NCBI GenBank assembly: GCA_041648175.1 | Contig: JBAZPO010000016.1 | Span: forward strand, 26,682 to 90,681 | Direction: 5' to 3' | Source of the DNA: Desulfobaccales bacterium | GTDB lineage: Bacteria > Desulfobacterota > Desulfobaccia > Desulfobaccales > 0-14-0-80-60-11 | Length of the DNA stretch: 64,000 bases | Shown: positions 1 to 6,550 of the stretch, one piece after another | How positions within the stretch are numbered: position 1 is the first letter of the stretch | Layout of the letters: each line of letters begins with the position of its first letter | Notes under the pieces: generated by a model | Seen by the model: only the letters and a program-made list of their open reading frames with translations | Databases searched by the model: none | Told to the model about the DNA's origin: nothing | Program-made: the position numbers and the translations under genes

Positions 1-1870
1 TACCAAAATCCTCTTTCCCTAACCCCTGACCCCTGGCCTCTAACCCCTGCCCCTCCCCCCCAACTTCCATCATAATCTCCGCCGTATCTCCCCGGCGGAA
101 CCAGAGGCCGCCATGCCGGGCCAGGACTTCGAAGCTGCCGCCGATGACCAGGATATAACGATCTTTAAAAGGGATGCGGACGCAGCGGTAGAGGTAAATA
201 TCTTTGATGTCGGGATCCTGTTTCAGCTCCGGCAGGATCTCCGGCGGCAGGTATTGGTCATAGGCCGCGGTGGAGAAGACCGCGGGTCCGAAAAAGATGT
301 CGCCGCTGATGGCCCGGCTTATCCAGTCGTTCACGGTCTGGCGGAAAGAGCCGATCATCACCGTCACCGCGATGAGCATGCCCAGGGCGCACGCCAGGGC
401 CGCGATGGAAACCGCGCTGCGGCTCAAGGACCCGGCCAGATAACGGCAACCCAAATCGCCCGCGGGACCGAAGATTTTACGAAAGACGGGCTGCAAACCC
501 AGCCCCAACATGCGTGCCGCCAGAGGCGTCAAGAGGGCGAAGCCCAGAAGAATGAGGAACGCCGCAACGAATCCCGGCCAAGGAGGGCCGGCGCCCAGTT
601 TCCAGGAGGCCCCTGCCCCTGCCAGAACCAGGGCTACGCAACCCCATACAAAGATGGCCCCGGCCCGGCTCTCGATTTTTTCTTCCAGTTCCTCCCGGTG
701 CCATACAGCCCTTACCTGCGTCCGGGCCGCTTCCCGGGCCGGCAGCAGGGCCGCCGCGAGGGTGGCGATGACGGCCAGACCCCAGGCCTGGAGCATGAGC
801 CCACCCCGGACCCAGACCTCATGGGCCACCACCGGCATGTAAAGGGACGAGAGGTTCTGAGTCATTACCCCCAAGACGCCCCTGGCCAGGCCGACTCCGA
901 GGATGAGGCCTAAAAGCCCGCCTACCAGGCCGCTGGCCAGGCCCTCGGCCAAAAACAGCAGCAACACCTGACCCGGCGTCATGCCCAGGGTCCGCAGCAG
1001 GCCGATTTCCCGGCGACGGCGCACCACCGACAGAGTAACGGACTGGTAAATGAGGAACATGCCCACAAACAGGGCAATGGCGCTCAGTACCGCCAGATTG
1101 AGGCGGTAGGAGGCCACCAGGCCCTCGGCGCGGCTGCCCTGGGCCGCGGGCCGCACCACCTCAACCCCCGGAGGCAGCGCTTTTTGAAGGGCTGTTTGGA
1201 CATCAGCGTCTGGCCCAGCCCCGATCACATCGATATAGTCGAGGCCTCCCGCCCGATCCAGGAGTTCCTGGGCCGGCCCCATATCCATGAGCAGCACCGC
1301 GCCATCAAAGGGATAAAGGCCGCTCTTTGCATCGAAGATGCCGACTATCTTAAGGTCATGCCGCCGGGGGCCTACCATCACCGGCAGAGTATCGCCGGGT
1401 TTAACGTTTAAACGCGACGCCAGGGGCCGGCCCACCAGGGCCGAACCGGGCCGGGTAAAAAATTCACTCCAGACCGCGTCGCTGAGACCATGATCATGGG
1501 AGAATTCGTAATCCCGGAAAGGCCGCTCGGAGAAAGGATCGATTCCCAGAAGGAGGACTGGGCCTTGGTTATGGCCGGCGAGGTCCAGGACAGATTCTAC
1601 CGCCGGGGCCGCAGCCTCGACCATTGGGAGCTGCCGCACCGTGACGAACAACGATTCGTCCAGGGGGGAGCCGGGCGTCTGGATGCGCCACTGGGCTTTG
1701 CCGGTCACCGCAGTGACGCCGTTTTGAAAACTTTGCAAGGCGCTGGCCGCGGCCAGGGATATGCTCAGATAGACCGCGGTCCCCAGGGCAATACCCAGGA
1801 TACCCAGGATGGTGCGTCCGGGATACTGGGCCAGGTGGCTTAAAGAGATGCGGAAGAGCCACGGTTTCAT
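1..1870 (-). CDS. FtsX/MacB-type ABC transporter permease (partial, C-terminus beyond window)
   Basis: The ATG at 1870 overlaps the stop of the upstream ATPase gene as ATGA, so translation is probably coupled. The frame stays open to position 1, giving about 623 visible residues; the end of the protein lies outside. An N-terminal membrane segment (residues about 15-40) is followed by a periplasmic MacB-like region, then an FtsX block (LAVLSAIALFVGMF, then RRREIGLLRTLGMTPGQVL, residues about 240-290) and further membrane segments. That is the layout of long FtsX/YbbP permeases, which have two FtsX modules and usually about 800 residues. With the LolD-like ATPase it would drive lipoprotein or lipid extraction or export from the inner membrane; substrate unknown. 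The last about 20 visible codons run through a G-rich low-complexity tract. Family is confident; substrate is not. Confidence 0.85.
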   Translation of the reverse strand, partial: MKPWLFRISLSHLAQYPGRTILGILGIALGTAVYLSISLAAASALQSFQNGVTAVTGKAQWRIQTPGSPLDESLFVTVRQLPMVEAAAPAVESVLDLAGHNQGPVLLLGIDPFSERPFRDYEFSHDHGLSDAVWSEFFTRPGSALVGRPLASRLNVKPGDTLPVMVGPRRHDLKIVGIFDAKSGLYPFDGAVLLMDMGPAQELLDRAGGLDYIDVIGAGPDADVQTALQKALPPGVEVVRPAAQGSRAEGLVASYRLNLAVLSAIALFVGMFLIYQSVTLSVVRRRREIGLLRTLGMTPGQVLLLFLAEGLASGLVGGLLGLILGVGLARGVLGVMTQNLSSLYMPVVAHEVWVRGGLMLQAWGLAVIATLAAALLPAREAARTQVRAVWHREELEEKIESRAGAIFVWGCVALVLAGAGASWKLGAGPPWPGFVAAFLILLGFALLTPLAARMLGLGLQPVFRKIFGPAGDLGCRYLAGSLSRSAVSIAALACALGMLIAVTVMIGSFRQTVNDWISRAISGDIFFGPAVFSTAAYDQYLPPEILPELKQDPDIKDIYLYRCVRIPFKDRYILVIGGSFEVLARHGGLWFRRGDTAEIMMEVGGEGQGLEARGQGLGKEDFG

Positions 1871-2532
1871 GGCAGTAAGCGACCATCCTGCAACCGCACC
1901 ACCCTGTCCGCTGCCTGCCCAGCCTCCGGGGCATGGCTCACCACGATGATGGTCTTGCGCCATTGGCTATGCAGGTACGAGAAAAGTTCAAGGATCTGGG
2001 CGGCGGTAACTGAATCCAGGTTCCCGGTAGGCTCATCGGCCAGAATGACCGCGGGTTGGTTGATCAGGGCCCGGGCAATGGCGGCCCTCTGCATCTCGCC
2101 GCCCGATACCTGGTGCGGCTTGTGGTCACGGCGGGCGCTTAACCCCACCTCCCCCAACCACCGGGCCGCTTCCTGCTGGGCCTGGTGATAAGCGCTCCCT
2201 TGGAGGACCCGGGGGAGGGCGACATTCTCTTCCAGGGTCAGGAGAGGCAGCAGGTTAAAGGACTGAAAAACCACCCCTATGCGGTCGCGCCTAAACCGGG
2301 TCAGTTCGGGCTCCTGGAGGGTCGCCAGGTCGCGGCCCTCCAGAAATACCCGGCCACTGCTGGGAGGTTCCAGGCCGCCAATGATGTGCAAAAGGGTGCT
2401 CTTGCCGCAGCCGCTCTTGCCGGTTATGGCAACGAATTCCCCTGAGTTGATCTGCAGGTTAAGGTTATGGAGGGCCTGAATCGCTTCGGGCCCCCGGTAA
2501 TAAACCTTGCTCACCTGCTCTAATTTGATCAC
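1867..2532 (-). CDS. LolD/MacB-type ABC transporter ATP-binding protein
   Basis: The 221-residue protein is a complete ABC ATPase of the LolD/FtsE/MacB class, which powers FtsX-type permeases. Visible motifs: Walker A GKSGCGKS at 38-45, Q-loop Gln90, signature VSGGE at 142-146, Walker B with ILADEPTGNLD at 163-173, and switch His200. It acts on the cytoplasmic face of the inner membrane. Its last codons overlap the start of the FtsX permease by 4 bp, so the two form a transporter operon. Whether this exports lipoproteins (LolCDE-like) or lipids and peptides (YbbA-YbbP-like) cannot be told from the ATPase alone; no LolA or MacA partner is seen in the window. Confidence 0.93.
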   Translation of the reverse strand: MIKLEQVSKVYYRGPEAIQALHNLNLQINSGEFVAITGKSGCGKSTLLHIIGGLEPPSSGRVFLEGRDLATLQEPELTRFRRDRIGVVFQSFNLLPLLTLEENVALPRVLQGSAYHQAQQEAARWLGEVGLSARRDHKPHQVSGGEMQRAAIARALINQPAVILADEPTGNLDSVTAAQILELFSYLHSQWRKTIIVVSHAPEAGQAADRVVRLQDGRLLP

Positions 2533-2695
2533 TCTGGTCTCCGATACTATGCCAATGAATTTATTATACCTGCCGCACCCGGGAATTTAAAGTTCGTCCC
2601 GCCTAGTGCCGATACGTTGGCAAGGGTGAGGTAGGGACGCAGGTTGAGCGGCAATGGCTGCTGTGGCCAATCGACTTTAGTGTTCCCCCTTTAGC

Positions 2696-3463
2696 TTGGT
2701 CCCGGGGGGAGGAATCGTTATTTCTCTTTTGAGTCCTGCCGAAGTGACGCGTTATGCCGGCCAGATGGCCTTGGATGGCTGGGGACGGGACGTCCAGGAA
2801 CGCCTGAAATCCACCCAGGTGCTCATTGCCGGGGCTGGCGGCCTGGCGTCGGCCACTGCCCTTTATCTCATGGCCGGAGGCATTGGTGCCATTCGGCTGG
2901 TGGATGAATCCCGGGTGAGCCTCGCCGACCTGAACCACCAAGTGCTCTTCCGGGAACGAGACCTGGGCAAGGCTAAAGCCACCGTGGCCGCACACCGTCT
3001 CAAAGAGGTCAATTCTTTCGTCACGGTGGAAAGCCATGTGAAGGAGCTTTCGGAACACAACGCCTTTCGGCTGTCGGCAGGCTGCAACGTGCTCATTGAC
3101 GCTAGCAATAACGACAGGGTAGGTCCCCTCCTGAATCTGGTAGCAGTCCGGGAGCAGATTCCCCTGGTCCATGCCTGGGTGGGGGAGGAGACCGGCTGTT
3201 TGACCACCTTCTGGCCAGGCCGCGGCCCCTGTTTCGCCTGCACTTTAATGGAGACCCCCGCCGCCCCCCGCCCTGCCCTGTTGGGCCCTTTGCCAGGCAT
3301 TATGGGGTCCCTGCAAGCCCTTGAGATCCTGCGTATCTTGGGATGGATGGGGCCGGCGCTTCTGGGCCGGGTTCTCATTTTTAAAGGCAACCAGTTCAAG
3401 TTTACGGAAAAAACCATCCGATCCAATCCACAATGCGCGGTTTGTTCTCCCTGCGCGTCTTGA
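2696..3463 (+). CDS. ThiF/MoeB/HesA-family adenylyltransferase-like protein
   Basis: E1-like family proteins adenylate the C-terminal glycine of ThiS/MoaD-type sulfur carriers. The nucleotide-binding loop GAGGLAS is at 46-52, the acidic Asp70 follows (LVDESRV), and the zinc ligands are present as two CxxC pairs (Cys179/182 and Cys247/250). The family's usual L-N/Q-R-Q motif reads LNHQ at 79-82, so a conserved Arg is replaced by His. No ThiS, MoaD or rhodanese gene lies next to it, so the partner is unknown. The start is unsure: the G-rich ribosome site at 2704-2712 would better serve ATT 2720 or TTG 2729 than the TTG at 2696, and homologues begin near LSPAEV. Confidence 0.85.
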   Translation: MVPGGGIVISLLSPAEVTRYAGQMALDGWGRDVQERLKSTQVLIAGAGGLASATALYLMAGGIGAIRLVDESRVSLADLNHQVLFRERDLGKAKATVAAHRLKEVNSFVTVESHVKELSEHNAFRLSAGCNVLIDASNNDRVGPLLNLVAVREQIPLVHAWVGEETGCLTTFWPGRGPCFACTLMETPAAPRPALLGPLPGIMGSLQALEILRILGWMGPALLGRVLIFKGNQFKFTEKTIRSNPQCAVCSPCAS

Positions 3464-3999
3464 GCATTTTCTGCGTCGGACTATTTTCATCGGCTGCTCA
3501 TCGAGAAGCCAATTTAGGGTTATCTCCCTCTTTTTTTTCTTGGCTTCCACATCAGCCTGGGAGTGCAGAACCTATTTTCTTTTTTATTTCAGGATAATAC
3601 TCATTAGTAACCTATTCTCCGGGCAAGAAAATATTTTTAAAGTTTTCCCCCGGAATGCTCGAAAAGAGAAATAAATGACTCACGAGGTCAGTAATGAAGT
3701 TGAACCAGGCCCCAGGAAGCGCATCGCTTATGGGAGGCTGGCACCTGCGACAAACAAGCCGAGGGGATCAATGACGCTCTGCTATAAAGTTAGGCTGTTG
3801 AAAATCGCAAAGGGACTCTTAAAAATGGGGGAATAAAAAACTTTTAAGGACGTAAACCGGCAGTCAGGATACTCACGATATGATAAACGCCTCACAAAAT
3901 CACTTTGATTTTAATTTACCAGAGGCAGGATTGTCGCGCTTGTGCGCTTGATCAATCGGCAAACTGGTCAAGACCTGTAAAATTACAGAAAGGAGAGTC
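3464..3999. other. 536-bp gap without a recognisable gene
   Basis: No convincing coding frame or known RNA was recognised. The stretch is AT-richer than its surroundings and contains several T- and A-runs. It ends in a good ribosome site (GAAAGGAGAG) for the MerR-like gene at 4000. A terminator for the ThiF-like gene and a promoter for the MerR-like gene are expected here but neither is clear. Confidence 0.5.
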
Positions 4000-4353
4000 A
4001 TGGATAAGATAAGCTTCTCTCATAACTTAATGCTCACCATCGATCAAATTTCTCAGCTTACCGGGGTCCGCAAATCTACCCTCCGGTACTGGGAAAAATC
4101 CTTTGATGATTTTTTGAAACCCGCCCGTACTCAATCCAATCGGCGGGAGTATACCATGGAGGATCTGGACCGAATTAAGGCCATTAAGAACCTCCTGGAA
4201 CAAGAACACCTGACGGCCTATGGGGTGCGCATGCGCCTGCACGAGCTCTTTCCCTCAAAAAAAGGAGAGAGTGACGCGGGCCGCAAAGTCAAGCCCAAAG
4301 CCGTCAAGAGAGGCCCAGCGTCCTCAAGGACAGGGAATGATACGTCCGTCTAA
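4000..4353 (+). CDS. MerR-like HTH regulator
   Basis: Residues 11-80 form a winged-helix MerR-type DNA-binding region: LTIDQISQLTGVRKSTLRYWE, then the wing with RREYT and the helix DLDRIKAIKNLL. After it comes only a short basic tail (GRKVKPKAVKRG) without a dimerising coiled coil or metal-binding cysteines, so at 117 residues it resembles the small MerR-like or DNA-bridging proteins rather than a metal sensor. The ribosome site AAGGAG lies 7 nt before the ATG. Its 3' end overlaps the convergent radical SAM gene by 30 bp. Target unknown. Confidence 0.8.
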   Translation: MDKISFSHNLMLTIDQISQLTGVRKSTLRYWEKSFDDFLKPARTQSNRREYTMEDLDRIKAIKNLLEQEHLTAYGVRMRLHELFPSKKGESDAGRKVKPKAVKRGPASSRTGNDTSV

Positions 4354-5427
4354 TTGCTGGGCCAGGTGGTTCGCGGAGGGGGTGAAACCAAAGACTTCCT
4401 GCCAGACCCGGGGGCTTTCCATGCAGAGATAGAGGAACGCCTCCGGAGCCGCCTGGGAGAGCCACTCCCGCATGCGGGCATACATTTCGACGCGCATATT
4501 TTTGAAATACCGCAATTTGCCGTCGGGCGCGAGGACCATCTCTTGGGCGGCTATGCGGCTTTGGGGGAAACGTTGGAGTATGAGCTGGCGTAGCGGCGGT
4601 AAAAAGCGCAATCCTCCCAGACTGATCCAGGCGATGGCTTGAGAAGGGACCATCGCACCGATTGCTTCAACGGTTTGTCGGTATGCCTCCTCCCACCCCG
4701 GGAAATAGATGAGGGGGTCGAAGTGAAAGGCTACCCGGAATCCCGCCGCGGCGGCCCGGCTGGCTGCATTGAGTCGCATTTTCAGGGAAGCGGCCAACTT
4801 CTCTTCTCCGGAAATAATTTCCGGCGGATTGAGGGACCAAGCGAAAATGACCTGGGGATTGGGGCCTAAGGAGAGGAGATGATCCAGATGAGGCCACTTG
4901 CTTTTGATCTCTAGGACGGCCTGCCGCTGGCCTGCCAGTCGGGGAATCAGGCGCTCATTGAGTCCCATGAGGTCGTCCAGGGCCAAGCTGTCACCAAATT
5001 CTCCTGTGCCCAAACGCCACACCTGTTCCGGACTTTCGGCCCACCGGGTTTCGAGTTCAGCGAACAAATCTTCGACGTTGACGAAGATGGTAATGGCCGG
5101 GATGTTGATATAGCCCTGGAGTACGCAGTACGTGCAGTCCATGGGGCAGTTGAGGGTGACCTGGAGCACCTGGTAGCCACAGCAGACATAATCCTTGGTC
5201 CCGGGACAAGGCCGCCAGAATGGCCCTTTTTGAACTGCCAGAAGCAGGGTGGTCTTAGCTTCGGGCAGCCATGCGGCCCCATTGCGCGCCGAAGCCTTAA
5301 GGGCGTCCCGGTCTTGGATCACATCCACCGGCACCCTCGGCAGCTTCGCCAAAATCCGCCGGGTCATGGGATAATCCCGGGCTTCTTTTTCAATCAGAAT
5401 TCGGCATATTCGCTTGGCCAATGGCAT
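4324..5427 (-). CDS. Spore photoproduct lyase-like radical SAM protein
   Basis: Family members use a 4Fe-4S cluster and SAM to make a 5'-deoxyadenosyl radical; the type member repairs the thymine dimer of spores. The cluster motif CPMDCTYC (Cys94, Cys98, Cys101) and the following GYINIP match the SplB family, as does the 367-residue length. The Cys that returns the hydrogen atom in the Bacillus enzyme (Cys141, 43 residues after the last cluster Cys) appears to be replaced here: the aligned stretch reads RLGTGEFGDSL (139-149), with no Cys. No sporulation genes are nearby. It is therefore probably a repair-like relative with altered chemistry. Convergent with the MerR-like gene. Confidence 0.85.
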   Translation of the reverse strand: MPLAKRICRILIEKEARDYPMTRRILAKLPRVPVDVIQDRDALKASARNGAAWLPEAKTTLLLAVQKGPFWRPCPGTKDYVCCGYQVLQVTLNCPMDCTYCVLQGYINIPAITIFVNVEDLFAELETRWAESPEQVWRLGTGEFGDSLALDDLMGLNERLIPRLAGQRQAVLEIKSKWPHLDHLLSLGPNPQVIFAWSLNPPEIISGEEKLAASLKMRLNAASRAAAAGFRVAFHFDPLIYFPGWEEAYRQTVEAIGAMVPSQAIAWISLGGLRFLPPLRQLILQRFPQSRIAAQEMVLAPDGKLRYFKNMRVEMYARMREWLSQAAPEAFLYLCMESPRVWQEVFGFTPSANHLAQQLDGRIIPCP

Positions 5428-5438
5428 ATCATCAAATA

Positions 5439-5495
5439 ATTAAGGGAAGGGGATAAGGGCTTTTTCACAAGTGCCTTTACCCCTTCCACCTTAAT
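5439..5495. terminator. Long imperfect hairpin between the radical SAM gene and the AT-rich orphan
   Basis: ATTAAGG-GAAGGGGATAAGGGC pairs with GCCTTTACCCCTTCC-CCTTAAT around a 12-nt loop, followed on the plus strand by five T. On the minus strand it lies just after the end of the AT-rich gene and before the start of the radical SAM gene, so it could terminate the former. Confidence 0.5.
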
Positions 5496-5541
5496 TTTTC
5501 ATAATTCTTTTCTGCAGACCCAGTTAAAAACAGCTCTTTTT

Positions 5542-6324
5542 TCAATCATTTGCTAATGGTTGTTTTTCGTAATCGGAAATCAATGAATGAAGATCGTTAC
5601 CAGTAATTTCTTTAAGCCTTGGAATACAATTAAAACTAAAATATTGCTTGGGATTCACATCAGGCCATATTTTATAATATTCCTTTTGAACCTCCTTAAT
5701 TCCCTTTTCCATAATTTGTGATATTCTAAACGCATAACCTCTTTGGCATAATATTTTTTTATTTTCTTCCCCGCCATAAATAGTTATTAGCATTCTATAT
5801 TCTCCATGTTCTACCCATTTAATATTTTCTTCCATAGTTGCACATAATTTAGAATATAATTGTACTGGAAGAATGCCATTATTTTTGTAGTTCGGATCAC
5901 TCAATATCAAATTTTGAAAATATTTAGTAATTTCGACAGTTAAATTGCCATACTTATCATTTTGAAACTCAGTCAGTTTCTCAGAAAAATAATAATCTGA
6001 ATAAAGTAAATTACTTGGGAAAACGACGAAGGCTTTAAAACTGCCTGGTATTAATACCTTTCTAATTGACGATGTAGATGAGCATAAATAGGCAACCATA
6101 CGACCAACCCTTTCAGGCTTCTTGCCAGAATTATAAACTTCTATATATGGTTGAATACCAATACCAGTATAATTAGTAGAAATAGTTAAATCATTCTTTA
6201 TCATAAAATATAATTCTGATCTACCAAATATTGAGCCAATATCAGAAGATATAAATGTTAACAATAATATAGTTATAGTTAACATCGCAATTATAATATT
6301 TTTTATTTTAGAACCATTATTCAT
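5542..6324 (-). CDS. AT-rich hypothetical protein, N-terminal membrane anchor
   Basis: Not recognised. The 260 residues start with a hydrophobic segment (about 9-27, IIIAMLTITILLLTFI) after a short basic lead, typical of a single-span inner-membrane anchor with the rest outside the cytoplasm. The body is polar with many Asn, Lys, Tyr and Ile and no motif I know. The gene is about 30 % GC by eye in a 60 % GC neighbourhood, which points to recent transfer. No ribosome site is obvious before the ATG. It stands alone between a radical SAM gene and ppdK, with a hairpin after it. Confidence 0.65.
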   Translation of the reverse strand: MNNGSKIKNIIIAMLTITILLLTFISSDIGSIFGRSELYFMIKNDLTISTNYTGIGIQPYIEVYNSGKKPERVGRMVAYLCSSTSSIRKVLIPGSFKAFVVFPSNLLYSDYYFSEKLTEFQNDKYGNLTVEITKYFQNLILSDPNYKNNGILPVQLYSKLCATMEENIKWVEHGEYRMLITIYGGEENKKILCQRGYAFRISQIMEKGIKEVQKEYYKIWPDVNPKQYFSFNCIPRLKEITGNDLHSLISDYEKQPLAND

Positions 6325-6511
6325 ATTATTGAATTTTAGATAATATTTTTCTTAGACAATATATTAATATTGATAAAATAATGTCTTTATTCTAACATCT
6401 CCATAGAGTCTTGAAATGGTGCAAAACTTTAACCATTGCTGTTTTTCTCAATTATCTGCACTTTCATCGGTTTTTTACATCTTTGGACTCCCCTGTATTT
6501 CATCCTCAATT

Positions 6512-6541
6512 TGGGGCGGACACGCATGTCCGCCCCTACTG
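6512..6541. repeat. GGGGCGGACAC/GTCCGCCCC intergenic palindrome
   Basis: A short palindrome of the form GGGCGGACA-N-TGTCCGCCC followed by CTACT. Relatives occur at 36917-36941 and 48300-48326. They look like REP-type intergenic repeats; this one lies just after the ppdK stop and may also act as its terminator. Confidence 0.55.
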
Positions 6542-6550
6542 AAAATATAC

